64,000 bases of DNA, from NCBI GenBank assembly GCA_944321345.1, contig CALUKY010000003.1, positions 62,001 to 126,000 on the forward strand, written 5' to 3'. A model generated the notes under the pieces. It was not told the DNA's origin. It was given only the letters and a program-made list of their open reading frames with translations, and searched no databases. Position numbers and translations under genes: made by a program. This DNA comes from an uncultured Paraprevotella sp. Lineage in GTDB: Bacteria; Bacteroidota; Bacteroidia; Bacteroidales; Bacteroidaceae. Shown piece after piece: positions 27,037-36,622 of this stretch. The stretch's first letter is position 1. Every line of letters begins with the position of its first letter.

Positions 27037-27092
27037 TGAATTGACCATTTTTTCTGAGAAAAGTTTTCTTTTCCCCAAAAATGGTCAATTCA
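27037..27092. repeat. Perfect 16-bp inverted repeat between aroB and tRNA-Gly
   Basis: Arms at 27037-27052 (TGAATTGACCATTTTT) and 27077-27092 are exact complements, with a 24-base loop. No T run follows on either strand, so it is not a classic terminator. Confidence 0.85.
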
Positions 27093-27137
27093 GATTGATG
27101 ATGAATGATTTTTGCTCTGACTTTTTATTTTCCTGCA

Positions 27138-28199
27138 TTAGCATCCCATTACTTCGCGATAGAAATCAAGCATCTGGAAGATATCTTCCTTTTCGGCAGT
27201 CTGGTTGATCCGAATATCTCCTACCTGACCCAACAAGGTGAAATTGATGCATCCTGAAGTATTCTTCTTGTCGTGGGTCATCAGTTCATAAATCTGGTCA
27301 TATTCCTTGCAGGTAAAGGTAAAGGTGCCGTAGTATTCTTTAATATAATAAATGGCCTGACGCATTTTGTCTTTCGGGAAACCGGTTTTGAGTGCACTCA
27401 GATAGAGTTCGCAAACCAATCCCCAGGCTACCGCATAGCCATGAAGCACGGTGCGCCCTTCTTTCATGGCCAGACTTTCCAAGGCATGGCCTACCGTGTG
27501 TCCCAAATTCAGAGCCTTGCGGATGCCCTGTTCAAACGGATCCTCTTCCACTACACGCTCCTTGATGGCTACGCTGGTAGCTACCATGTCTTGCAGCTTC
27601 TCGTAATCCACATGGTCTAAGTCAAAGGCCAGCAGCTCATTCCAGTTCTCTTCGTTACTGATCAGTCCGTGTTTAAGCATTTCGGCATAGCCGGAGCACA
27701 AGTTTGAGCGGTCTAGTGTTTTTAGGAATTCGGTGTCTAAAATGACTGTTGACGCTGGATTAAATACGCCGATTTCGTTCTTCAGACCATTGAAATTGAT
27801 ACCGGTCTTACCTCCAACCGATGCGTCTACCATTGCCAAAAGAGTTGTCGGGATATTGATATAAGCAATGCCCCGTTTGAAGGTAGAAGCGGCGAAACCG
27901 CCTAAGTCAGTAACCATTCCTCCGCCCAGATTGATCAGCAAAGAATGGCGTGTTCCTCCCAGTCGGCCTAATTCGCTCCATACGTGGGCCAGGCTTTCCA
28001 GATCCTTATGATCGTCTGTGGGACGGATGATGATATGTTGAGCTTCCTGCAGGCAGGCAAAGTTGCTGATTATGGGCCAACATTGTGTTTGTGTGGTTTC
28101 GTCTGTCAGGATGAACAGACGGTCGTGCGGACACTGGTCGATAGCCTTTTTCAGGCTTTCTTCCAGGTTCTGTGAAATAATGACATTTTGCTTTTTCAT
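27138..28199 (-). CDS. aroB: 3-dehydroquinate synthase
   Basis: 353 residues from the ATG at 28199; an upstream extension of 14 codons to 28,241 is not needed. It is the second shikimate-pathway enzyme (NAD- and metal-dependent). The motifs LLINLGGGMVTDLGGFAAS, NIPTTLLAMVDASVGGKTG and the metal-site segment LNLGHTVGHALE are intact. Monocistronic. A -7-like TATCTTTG lies at 28236-28229 on the minus strand without a clear -33. Confidence 0.96.
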   Translation of the reverse strand: MKKQNVIISQNLEESLKKAIDQCPHDRLFILTDETTQTQCWPIISNFACLQEAQHIIIRPTDDHKDLESLAHVWSELGRLGGTRHSLLINLGGGMVTDLGGFAASTFKRGIAYINIPTTLLAMVDASVGGKTGINFNGLKNEIGVFNPASTVILDTEFLKTLDRSNLCSGYAEMLKHGLISNEENWNELLAFDLDHVDYEKLQDMVATSVAIKERVVEEDPFEQGIRKALNLGHTVGHALESLAMKEGRTVLHGYAVAWGLVCELYLSALKTGFPKDKMRQAIYYIKEYYGTFTFTCKEYDQIYELMTHDKKNTSGCINFTLLGQVGDIRINQTAEKEDIFQMLDFYREVMGC

Positions 28200-28286
28200 A
28201 ACGAATGATTCAAACTTGTTTCGAATAGCAAAGATAAACATTATTGGCAGGGAAGTGGAAGGTTTATTTTAGTTCGTTCGTTTTTT

Positions 28287-28319
28287 TTTGTTAAATGACA
28301 GCGTCTGTTTTAAACTTTG
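28287..28319 (+). promoter_or_regulatory. Candidate promoter of TonB-type receptor gene
   Basis: TTTG (28287-28290), 21 bases, then AAACTTTG (28312-28319), one mismatch to TAnnTTTG. Confidence 0.45.
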
Positions 28320-28375
28320 TGCCTTTTGGCATGTCATAACGGGCAAAGAATAGAATTAAAATAACGATAAGATTT

Positions 28376-31369
28376 ATGAAGAAACTGGGAATGTTTCTCC
28401 TTCTGGCATGGATTGCTTTTCAGGTGTCCGCACAAAAAATTTCTGTGAGCGGAACCATTATGGATGGAGAACTGAATGAACCGATGGCATCAGCTGCGGT
28501 GGCATTGTTGGGTAAGGACAGTACATTGGTTACGGGTGTGAATTCAGATTTCAATGGTCGGTTCCGATTATCAGCCAAAAGCGGGTCGTATATTTTGCGA
28601 GTTACTTTTATGGGATATAAACCCGTGTTCCAGAATCTGACACTGAGCCGTCAGAATCCTAACGTTTCATTGGGAAAGATTACGATGAATGTGAATTCGG
28701 TCTTGTTGAAAGGAGCTGAGGTTACAGCCCGTCTTTCTAAGGTCGAAATGAAAGAGGATACCTTTGTATATAACAGTTCGGCCTATCGTGTGCCAGAAGG
28801 TTCTGCGTTGGAAGAATTGGTAAAGAAACTGCCCGGTGCGGAAGTGGATGAGGATGGTACCATCAAGATCAATGGAAAAGAGGTGAAGAAGATCATGGTA
28901 GACGGAAAAGAGTTTTTTGACAACGATACCAAAATGGCCATGAAAAACCTGCCTACCAATATCATTGACAAGATCAAGGCTTATGACAAGCAAAGTGATT
29001 ACTCCAAGATGACCGGTATTGATGACGGAGAAGAAGAAACCGTGCTGGACCTGTCCATTAAGAAAGGAATGAATCAGGGATGGATGACAAATGTAGATCT
29101 GGGATATGGTACGGAGGATCGCTATACGGGTAAGGTCATGGTGAACCGTTTTACCGATCGCCTTCAGTTGTCACTGATCGGCTCTATGAATAATACGAAT
29201 GACCAGGGCTTCCCAGGCGGCGGATTCCGCGGTTGGGGACGTGGCTCCAGCGGACAGGTTACCAGCAAAATGGTCGGTTTGAACTTTTCTTGGGAAAACG
29301 GAAAGAAAGACCGTGAAGCCGGTGCCTTGGAATTGAACGGTAATGTGCGTTATTCTTATAGAAATACAGACAACTGGTCAAAGGTCAATTCCGAAAGATT
29401 TTTGTCTTCGGGCAATGCAAGTTCTTTTGGTAATAGTGAGGACCGCTCTTTAAGTGGCGCCACAAGCGTAAATGCCAATTTCCGTTTGCAATGGAGTCCG
29501 GATACCATGACGCGAATCATGTTCCGACCGAATTTCTCTTATTCTAAGAACAATAGCAACAGCGATGGTTTATCTCTGACCTTTAATAAGGATCCTTATG
29601 AGTTTGTGTCCAATCCGCTTAAGGATTGGAGACAGCTTTTTGCTGACTCTGCCGTAGTGAATAAAAATGATAACGAGAGTACTTCCAACTCAGACAGCAA
29701 ATCATTTGACGGAATGTTGATGATTAACCGTCGTTTGAACAGTACGGGACGAAATATTACTTTGCGTTTGAATGGAGGTTATTCAGATACCGAAAGTTCA
29801 TCCTTCAGTAAGTCTCTGACTAATTATTATTTGCAGGATAATCGTGAGGACTATAACCACCAGTATAATCTGAATCCTTCCAAATCTTACAACTATAGTG
29901 CGGATTTGAGTTATAGCGAGCCGATCTTTACCGGTGCCAACTTACAGTTCAGTTATAAGTTCCAGTATCGCTATTCGGATTCAGACCGTTCGATGTATTC
30001 TTTGGATTCCTTGTTGGCTAAGGCAGCCGATGGTGATGAGCAGTTTGAACAGTTCCTGCAATATCAGGCAGATGGCTTCCCGTTGACTTTCTTGCCTGGT
30101 GAGGATTTCCTGGAACTGTGTAAGAATTACCGCAACAGTCAGTATGCCACATATACGGAATATAATCAGGAGGCCAATGCCATGCTCCGCTATCGTTTGG
30201 GAGAATTTAAGTTGAATGCCGGAGTTTCTTTCCAGCCTCAGAAAACCTATATGGATTATCAGAAGGGAGATCTGGATACGAGTGTCGTGCGTCAGGTCTT
30301 CAACTGGGCGCCAAGAGTGGATGTGAGATATAAGATTTCCAAAACCAGTATGTTGCGTTTCCGCTATTCCGGTCGTGCCGGACAGCCTTCCATGACCAAT
30401 CTGTTGGATGTGGTTGATGATTCCAATCCGCTGTCTATTTCACGTGGAAACCCGGGTTTGAAGCCATCCTGGACGAACACTTTCTTTATGTTCTATAACA
30501 ATTACATTCCGGAGTTGCAGCGCGGATGGGTATTCCACCTGAATGCGAATATGATGAACAACAACATCAGCACAGCAGTGTTGTATGATGAGGCTACCGG
30601 TAAGACATTGTCCATGCCGATGAATATCAACGGAAACTGGAATTCAAGCGGTATGATCATGTTCAACTCGGCTTTGGGCGAAAAGAAATATTTCAATATC
30701 AGCACCTTTACGAATGTACGTTATAATAATGAAGTGGGCTATGTCAGCTCAAATGCCGACTTTAAGGATGTGTATGCAACCATTACTGCCGACGAGATCC
30801 TGAAACAGACCCAGAAGAGTATTACACGTACCTGGAACTTGGGTGAGCGTCTGAACCTGAACTTCCGTAATGACCTGTTGGATTTGGGTGTGAACGGAAA
30901 CATCAATTACCAGCATGCGCGTAACGATATTCAGGAGAATGCCAATCTGGACACTTATACTTTCTCTTATGGAGCAAGTGCCATTATCAATATGCCTTGG
31001 AACATGAGTTTGTCTACAGACCTGACAGAAGAGAGCCGTCGTGGTTATAATGACGCTTCCATGAATACTAACGAGCTGATCTGGAACGCCCAGCTGTCGC
31101 AGAGCTTCCTGAAAGGAAATGCCGCAACCGTAAGTGTGCAGTGGTTTGATATTCTGCGCCAGAGAAGCAATATCAGCCGTACTTTGTCGGCTTTGGAACG
31201 TAGAGATTCCTGGACCAATGCCATTAACTGTTACCTGATGGTTCACTTTATTTACCGTCTGAATCTGATGGGAGGCAAGGAAGGACGTGCCGGTATGCCG
31301 ATGGGGCCTGGTGGAGGTCCTGGAGGACATAGAGGTCCGATGCCATTAGGTTTTGGCGGTCCCAGATAG
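28376..31369 (+). CDS. TonB-dependent receptor-like outer membrane beta-barrel protein
   Basis: 997 residues with signal peptide (FLLLAWIAFQVSAQ). A CarboxypepD_reg-like domain occupies about residues 22-110 (VSGTIMDGELNEPMASAAV). A plug-like region follows (LEELVKKLPGAEVDEDGTIK and KKIMVDGKEFFDNDTK), then a long beta-barrel with alternating aromatic strands. The C-terminal 30 residues are Gly/Pro/Met-rich (GGPGG, PMGPGG). No SusD partner follows, so its cargo is unknown. Monocistronic with a strong terminator. Confidence 0.9.
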   Translation: MKKLGMFLLLAWIAFQVSAQKISVSGTIMDGELNEPMASAAVALLGKDSTLVTGVNSDFNGRFRLSAKSGSYILRVTFMGYKPVFQNLTLSRQNPNVSLGKITMNVNSVLLKGAEVTARLSKVEMKEDTFVYNSSAYRVPEGSALEELVKKLPGAEVDEDGTIKINGKEVKKIMVDGKEFFDNDTKMAMKNLPTNIIDKIKAYDKQSDYSKMTGIDDGEEETVLDLSIKKGMNQGWMTNVDLGYGTEDRYTGKVMVNRFTDRLQLSLIGSMNNTNDQGFPGGGFRGWGRGSSGQVTSKMVGLNFSWENGKKDREAGALELNGNVRYSYRNTDNWSKVNSERFLSSGNASSFGNSEDRSLSGATSVNANFRLQWSPDTMTRIMFRPNFSYSKNNSNSDGLSLTFNKDPYEFVSNPLKDWRQLFADSAVVNKNDNESTSNSDSKSFDGMLMINRRLNSTGRNITLRLNGGYSDTESSSFSKSLTNYYLQDNREDYNHQYNLNPSKSYNYSADLSYSEPIFTGANLQFSYKFQYRYSDSDRSMYSLDSLLAKAADGDEQFEQFLQYQADGFPLTFLPGEDFLELCKNYRNSQYATYTEYNQEANAMLRYRLGEFKLNAGVSFQPQKTYMDYQKGDLDTSVVRQVFNWAPRVDVRYKISKTSMLRFRYSGRAGQPSMTNLLDVVDDSNPLSISRGNPGLKPSWTNTFFMFYNNYIPELQRGWVFHLNANMMNNNISTAVLYDEATGKTLSMPMNINGNWNSSGMIMFNSALGEKKYFNISTFTNVRYNNEVGYVSSNADFKDVYATITADEILKQTQKSITRTWNLGERLNLNFRNDLLDLGVNGNINYQHARNDIQENANLDTYTFSYGASAIINMPWNMSLSTDLTEESRRGYNDASMNTNELIWNAQLSQSFLKGNAATVSVQWFDILRQRSNISRTLSALERRDSWTNAINCYLMVHFIYRLNLMGGKEGRAGMPMGPGGGPGGHRGPMPLGFGGPR

Positions 31370-31386
31370 TTGATTGCCTGTATAGG

Positions 31387-31441
31387 AAATAATCCCTTAA
31401 AAATCCGGATAAAATTAATTCGGATTTTTAAGGGATTATTT
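31387..31441 (+). terminator. Terminator of the TonB-type receptor gene
   Basis: Perfect 21-bp arms at 31387-31407 and 31421-31441, 13-base loop, T-rich tail. Confidence 0.92.
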
Positions 31442-31497
31442 TTCTTTCCTTGCGCTTTTTTTGTAAGTTTGCTCTTTATCGATAAAAATGCAGACTT

Positions 31498-32961
31498 ATG
31501 GAGTTGGCCACATTCCTATATATAACTTTTACGGTCATTTATTTATTAATCGTGTTCAGCACAGTGTTGGTGATTGTTTTGGATAATCGCCAGCCGGTTA
31601 AAACGGTAGCCTGGATTCTGGTTGTGTCTTCAATGCCTGTTTTAGGCTTGGTTATCTATTTCTTTTTTGGCCGGAATCATAAGAAGAATATACTCATCAG
31701 CCGAACTTGCGCCATACAGCTGGCCCGCCGTTCCGCGTATCGCTATTTCAGAATGCAGATTCCCGATATTCCGGAGGAGCACCGTTTGCTTATTAATCTT
31801 TTTCGGCGGCAGAGTATGTCATTTCCTTATCCGGAAAACCAGCTTCACTTGTTTGTTCGTGGGCAAGACATGCTGGCTTCTCTGATAGAGGATATTCGTG
31901 CGGCACGGCATCATATTCATCTGGAGTTCTATATTTGGGAGGATGATCGGGTGGGGAATCTGGTTTTGGACGAGTTGGCCCGGAAAGTGGCCGAGGGAGT
32001 GCAGGTCAGAGTGGTTTACGACGATGTAGGCTGTTGGAAGGTGCGTAATGCCTTTTTCGAGCGTATGAAAGCCAAGGGTATAGAAGTCGCGGTTTTCATG
32101 CCGGTACGTTTTCCAAAGTTTACCAGTAAGGTTAATTTCCGGAACCATAGAAAGATTGTTGTCATTGATGGTGGGGTTGGTTATGTCGGTGGAATGAATC
32201 TGGCTGACCGGTATTTTTACGACCGGGGAGCGACACATGCCTGGCGCGACAGTCATCTTCGTATGGAAGGCAGTGCTGTTTGCGGTTTGCAAAGGGCGTT
32301 TCTGGCCGACTGGTATGTCGCCCAGGAAGAACTGATCACTGATGCCTGCTATTATCCTACGGAATTTCAGCCTACGGGCTATATCGGGGATGCTGCAATG
32401 AAGTCCGGGAAATCTGCGTTGGTTCAGATTGTCACTTCCATGCCTATGAATTCCTGGCAGGATATTATGCAGGGGATGGTTCTGGCTTTGCTTCGGGCCA
32501 AGAAATATTGTTTTATCCAAAGTCCTTATTTTATGCCTACCGACCGTCTGCTGTATGCGATGCAGACAGCGGCTTTAGCAGGTGTTGATGTGCGTCTGAT
32601 GATACCGGAGCGTGCGGATTCTCAGTTACTGACCTGGGCTTCGCGTTCTTATCTTATGGATGTGATGAAAGCCGGAGTGCGTGTTTATTTGTATCAGGAC
32701 ACGTTTTTGCACGCAAAAACGTGGGTTAGTGATGATTCTTTAAGTTCCTGTGGATCGACTAATATGGATTTCCGTAGTCTGGAGCATAATTTCGAAGTAA
32801 ACGCCTTTATCTTCGACCGTAAAATGGCATTGGTCATGAAAAGGATCTTTTTGGAAGATCAAAACAAATGCCGCCTGCTGAACCTGCATTCCTGGGAGGA
32901 ACGATCCAGATGGCGGCATTTGGGAGAATCGTTTATTCGGTTGCTTTCTCCTTTGCTTTAA
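31498..32961 (+). CDS. cls: Cardiolipin synthase
   Basis: 487 residues. Two N-terminal transmembrane helices (about 3-25 and 35-55) and two phospholipase D motifs: NHRKIVVIDGG and LHAKTWVSDD...GSTNMD. It condenses two phosphatidylglycerols into cardiolipin at the inner membrane. Its last 29 bases overlap tail to tail with rsmD on the other strand, and no terminator separates the two. Confidence 0.94.
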   Translation: MELATFLYITFTVIYLLIVFSTVLVIVLDNRQPVKTVAWILVVSSMPVLGLVIYFFFGRNHKKNILISRTCAIQLARRSAYRYFRMQIPDIPEEHRLLINLFRRQSMSFPYPENQLHLFVRGQDMLASLIEDIRAARHHIHLEFYIWEDDRVGNLVLDELARKVAEGVQVRVVYDDVGCWKVRNAFFERMKAKGIEVAVFMPVRFPKFTSKVNFRNHRKIVVIDGGVGYVGGMNLADRYFYDRGATHAWRDSHLRMEGSAVCGLQRAFLADWYVAQEELITDACYYPTEFQPTGYIGDAAMKSGKSALVQIVTSMPMNSWQDIMQGMVLALLRAKKYCFIQSPYFMPTDRLLYAMQTAALAGVDVRLMIPERADSQLLTWASRSYLMDVMKAGVRVYLYQDTFLHAKTWVSDDSLSSCGSTNMDFRSLEHNFEVNAFIFDRKMALVMKRIFLEDQNKCRLLNLHSWEERSRWRHLGESFIRLLSPLL

Positions 32962-33487
32962 AGAAAGAAAAGTTTACACTACCATAAGTGCGGTGCTCTA
33001 TGAAACAAGGATGGTCGCTGAAATTTTTATCTTTTCCATGTTCCAGTACAAAGAGTCCGTCAGGAGTTAGTAATTCCTTTTCAAATATAAGATCGGGCAG
33101 TTTCTCTAACTCTTTAAGAGCATAAGGAGGATCTGCAAATATAAAGTCAAAAGTTTCCTTACAGAGGTTCAGATAGCGAAAAACGTCCATGCAACAAGGC
33201 TGACAGTTGTTTGCTTTCAGGTCCTTCAGCACTTTCAGGATAAATTTGTAGTGCATGGGATCTTTCTCTATGGAGGTCACATGCTGGCATCCCCGTGAAA
33301 GGAGCTCATACGTGATGCTTCCTGTACCGGAAAACAGATCCAGTGCGCGCTGGGTTTCTTCAAAATCCAAATATCCATTCAGTACATTGAACAGGTTCTC
33401 TTTGGCAAAATCTGTTGTTGGACGTGCCTTGAAGTTTCGTGGCACGTCAAAATGTCGTCCTTTGTATTGTCCTGTTATGATTCTCAT
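32933..33487 (-). CDS. rsmD: 16S rRNA (guanine966-N2)-methyltransferase
   Basis: 184 residues. Rossmann methyltransferase with motif I LDLFSGTGSITYELLSRG and catalytic FIFADPPYAL (DPPY). N-terminal MRIITGQYKGR is typical of RsmD. Third of a three-gene minus-strand operon (hypothetical, DUF3822, rsmD), 2 bases after the DUF3822 stop. Convergent overlap with cls. Confidence 0.95.
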   Translation of the reverse strand: MRIITGQYKGRHFDVPRNFKARPTTDFAKENLFNVLNGYLDFEETQRALDLFSGTGSITYELLSRGCQHVTSIEKDPMHYKFILKVLKDLKANNCQPCCMDVFRYLNLCKETFDFIFADPPYALKELEKLPDLIFEKELLTPDGLFVLEHGKDKNFSDHPCFIEHRTYGSVNFSFFKAKEKATE

Positions 33488-33489
33488 TG

Positions 33490-34308
33490 CTAAAAGCCGT
33501 TTAATAGTAATGATAAAATGTCAAAAGGTATGTTTCTGATCTGAGTCAGAGGGGCCTGTCTGAACCAGGTGCCCATATCTGCCACTTGGATGTTTCGCAA
33601 ATAGTGTGCCAGTTCTTCCGCTACCTGTTGAGGACCGTTTTCCGGTTGTATCAGAATGCAGTGGTCTGTCAATGGATCTAGTCCCAGTTCTTTCCAAACC
33701 TGAAGCAGATAGTAAAGAGCATCTTTGGATGTTGAAATGGGAAACTCGTTGGCAAATATCAGTTTCTTTTGCCGGAACTGGAAGAGAAACACACTGTTCT
33801 TGTGAAAGTATGCGTATAACGTAGTTTCCGATTCTTGGGCACTTCTCAGTACTGCCCGCTCTAAAATCATGGAATTTCGGGCATAGAACCGGATTGTAGG
33901 AAAATATTTCAGCAGAATCTGCTCTATTGTTTGAGGAACGGCAAAAAGATCTGCAACTTCCAGATGTGATAGAATGTTATAGTGAATGTTGCAGTTTGGC
34001 GGGAGGGGGCATACCATCCCATAAAGTTTCTGCCGGCGTTCCTTCTGAAAGAATTCCAGCGGAATACGACTGACCGGAGTGTCAAACAGTGCGGATATGA
34101 CGGTATATTTGCGCTCCTGCAAGGGAGGATATTGTTCCAACGCCCGGGTCAGAGTCTGTTCCATCATATTCTTCTCTGTAATCAGAAAATCTTTTCTCAG
34201 GAAATTTTTTTCAGATTGAGGATTACAGATAAAAAAAGAAAATCCATCCGTGTGAAAACGGATGGATAAACTATATGGATTATTGGATTTATTCCCAGTT
34301 TCCTGCAT
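33490..34308 (-). CDS. DUF3822 family protein
   Basis: 272 residues from the ATG at 34308; an upstream GTG at 34332 would overlap the preceding gene further. The family is a Bacteroidota protein with an actin-like/ASKHA-type N-terminal look (YSLSIRFHTDGFSFFI) and no known activity. It sits directly before rsmD in many relatives, as here. The gene overlaps the previous stop by 20 bases. Cytoplasmic, with no signal sequence. Confidence 0.85.
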   Translation of the reverse strand: MQETGNKSNNPYSLSIRFHTDGFSFFICNPQSEKNFLRKDFLITEKNMMEQTLTRALEQYPPLQERKYTVISALFDTPVSRIPLEFFQKERRQKLYGMVCPLPPNCNIHYNILSHLEVADLFAVPQTIEQILLKYFPTIRFYARNSMILERAVLRSAQESETTLYAYFHKNSVFLFQFRQKKLIFANEFPISTSKDALYYLLQVWKELGLDPLTDHCILIQPENGPQQVAEELAHYLRNIQVADMGTWFRQAPLTQIRNIPFDILSLLLNGF

Positions 34309-34960
34309 TGTTGTTTGCTGTGTAAAGATCACCGATTTTCAAACCAGGGAAACGCTCTGTTTTTTCAGCCACGTCTTTGAGGTTTGTTACTTCACGGCTG
34401 CTTAAGCCCTGCAGATAGTCATCGTAAGTTGCGCGACATTCCATCACATTCTGTACTACGCCAGACTTGTTTACGACAACGCTCTTTTCCAATTCAAATA
34501 CCTTTCCGTTGCTGTAAGGGATATATTGGATAGAGTCTGCAATGAAGCCTTTACCCAAAATGGTATCTGCCAAAGAGGTCCAAACTGTGTCACGACGGAA
34601 GTTCTGCAATCCATTGGCTGCAATGGCTGCAGCGTCTCCGCTATTTACAATAGCAGCAGCTTTTGCTTCGGTCAGACCCTTGTCCATTTGTTCATCAGAA
34701 AGTTCGCCAACCTTGTTGATGAAAGGAACTTTTCCGTTTTTGATGAAGTCGATCAGAACCGGGAAACTGTCACAAAATTCACCGTTCTGCAACCGGTACT
34801 GTTCCTGTACATCTCGGATCTGGATCAGACGTTCTTTTACAGCTGCTTCGCGCACTTCTTTTTCCTTGTTGAAGTTAATGGGTTCCATAATGCTACTGTA
34901 GCAAAGGTAAAGCAATGCAAGTGCACAGAGCCCTAAAACAAGATTAATTACTTTTTTCAT
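34289..34960 (-). CDS. Membrane-anchored hypothetical protein
   Basis: 223 residues. One N-terminal transmembrane helix (about residues 4-22) and then a hydrophilic domain. KERLIQIRDVQEQYRLQNGE resembles the start of a type IV pilin-like or coiled helix. An Ala-rich stretch (AKAAAIVNSGDAAAIAANG) follows. No family name is certain. First gene of the operon with DUF3822 and rsmD; divergent from the helicase gene. Confidence 0.82.
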   Translation of the reverse strand: MKKVINLVLGLCALALLYLCYSSIMEPINFNKEKEVREAAVKERLIQIRDVQEQYRLQNGEFCDSFPVLIDFIKNGKVPFINKVGELSDEQMDKGLTEAKAAAIVNSGDAAAIAANGLQNFRRDTVWTSLADTILGKGFIADSIQYIPYSNGKVFELEKSVVVNKSGVVQNVMECRATYDDYLQGLSSREVTNLKDVAEKTERFPGLKIGDLYTANNNAGNWE

Positions 34961-35054
34961 GATTATTTATACTTTTATTTATTACATTCGCATCGCAAAA
35001 ATAGAATAAATAAATTTAATATTCGACTTTTCTCTCATTTTTTTGTGTTGAAAT

Positions 35055-36488
35055 ATGATAAATAGAGATTTGGAATACTACATTAAAGATAAAATTTCCT
35101 TTTCTTTGACTTCGGAACAGGATCGTGTACTGCATTCTTTGGTCCATTTTATCTTTTTTCCCGATCGCAATGGTCTGTTTCTGCTAAAGGGATATGCCGG
35201 AACTGGAAAAACTTCTTTGGTCGGTGCTGTCATTCGTGCATTGCAGGAAAATAACCTTAAGGTTGTCCTGTTGGCGCCTACGGGCAGAGCCGCAAAAGTT
35301 TTTTCCAAGGCTTCGGGTACTGTCGCCTATACCATTCATCGTAAAATTTATCGTCAGAAGGTTTTCGATGGTACAATGACAGGCTTTTCGCTGAACGACA
35401 ATCTTTATCAGAATACATTGTTTTTTGTGGATGAGGCTTCTATGATTTCCAATATAAGCGGAGGGGATAAAAGTGGTTTTGGGACCGGCCATTTACTGGA
35501 TGATCTGATTCGGTATGTCTATTCCGGAAAGGGGTGCCGGTTGATCCTTTTGGGTGATGATGCACAGTTGCCTCCTATCGGAACCTCTGAAAGTCCGGCG
35601 CTTTCTCCAGATCGTTTGGAGAGGTACGGCTTGAATGTTTCCGTTGAGAAACTGACGCAAGTACATCGTCAGGCTGAAGCATCCGGTATATTGTGGAATG
35701 CGGGGGCTTTACGTCAATTGCTCTTTTCGGAGAATCTGTTGTCATTGCCTTCGTTAAAGACCGGAGGTTTTCCTGATATTGTATCCATTACGGGCGAAAC
35801 TCTGATTGAAGAGTTGGAGCAGGCTTATTATGAATGTGGTATGGAAGAAACCATGGTAATAACGCGCTCAAACAAAAGAGCAAATATTTACAATCAGGGG
35901 ATCAGAGGACGTATTTTAGGACGTGAAGAATTACTGACCAGCGGTGATTGGGTCATGATTGCCAAGAATAATTATTTTTGGGTTGACGAGGATACACGCA
36001 AGGACTCCGGATTGGATTTTATTGCCAATGGAGATATAGCGCGTGTACGTAAGGTCAGGCATCAGCGCACTGTTTATGATTTTGATTTTGCTGATGTCCT
36101 GTTGGAATTTCCGGACTATGGACAGGTTGAACTTGAGGTTACAGTCATTTTAAACACTTTGGGCAGTGAATCCGCATCATTGACTCAGGCAGAGTCTGAT
36201 CATCTGTTTTATTCTGTTTGGGAGGATTATCCTGAAATCAGGAATAAAAAAGATCGGTTGAAGAAAATCAAGTCGGATAGTTTGTTTAATGCTCTTCAAC
36301 TGAAGTTTGCCTATGCCGTAACTTGTCATAAAGCACAAGGTGGACAGTGGAAACGGGTTTTTGTTGATCAGGGATATGTTGGTGAGGACCAATCGGTTGA
36401 GGAATATATACGTTGGCTTTATACTGCGATTACCCGCGCAAGGGAAAGAGTGTATCTGGTGAACTGGCCCAAGAATCAGTTGCAATGA
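35055..36488 (+). CDS. RecD-like superfamily 1 DNA helicase/ATPase
   Basis: 477 residues. Walker A is GYAGTGKTSLV (about residues 45-55), motif II LFFVDEASM, and the C-terminal UvrD_C_2 region has AYAVTCHKAQGGQW and LYTAITRARERVYLV. This matches the single-subunit RecD2-like/ATP-dependent helicases of Bacteroidota, shorter than full RecD2 because the N-terminal HhH region is absent. Probably acts in DNA repair. It has no RecB/RecC neighbours. Confidence 0.9.
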   Translation: MINRDLEYYIKDKISFSLTSEQDRVLHSLVHFIFFPDRNGLFLLKGYAGTGKTSLVGAVIRALQENNLKVVLLAPTGRAAKVFSKASGTVAYTIHRKIYRQKVFDGTMTGFSLNDNLYQNTLFFVDEASMISNISGGDKSGFGTGHLLDDLIRYVYSGKGCRLILLGDDAQLPPIGTSESPALSPDRLERYGLNVSVEKLTQVHRQAEASGILWNAGALRQLLFSENLLSLPSLKTGGFPDIVSITGETLIEELEQAYYECGMEETMVITRSNKRANIYNQGIRGRILGREELLTSGDWVMIAKNNYFWVDEDTRKDSGLDFIANGDIARVRKVRHQRTVYDFDFADVLLEFPDYGQVELEVTVILNTLGSESASLTQAESDHLFYSVWEDYPEIRNKKDRLKKIKSDSLFNALQLKFAYAVTCHKAQGGQWKRVFVDQGYVGEDQSVEEYIRWLYTAITRARERVYLVNWPKNQLQ

Positions 36489-36514
36489 AAATTGTGTGTA
36501 CATTATGTCAACAG

Positions 36515-36548
36515 GTTGATATCTGCTGTTTATAATTTATTATCTTTG
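36515..36548 (+). promoter_or_regulatory. Candidate promoter of the broken araC gene
   Basis: GTTG (36515-36518), 22 bases, then TATCTTTG (36541-36548). The -7 is a full match; spacing is long. Confidence 0.45.
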
Positions 36549-36622
36549 TATTCATACATTATAGAATAGATTAGACTCGTTTTTTATGCGAGAAAGAATT
36601 ACGAAACTAGCAGATATGACCG

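Noticed and set aside
26078-31369. Polysaccharide utilisation locus
   Set aside because: GH16 and the TonB-type receptor are on opposite strands, separated by tRNA-Gly and aroB, and no SusD is present.
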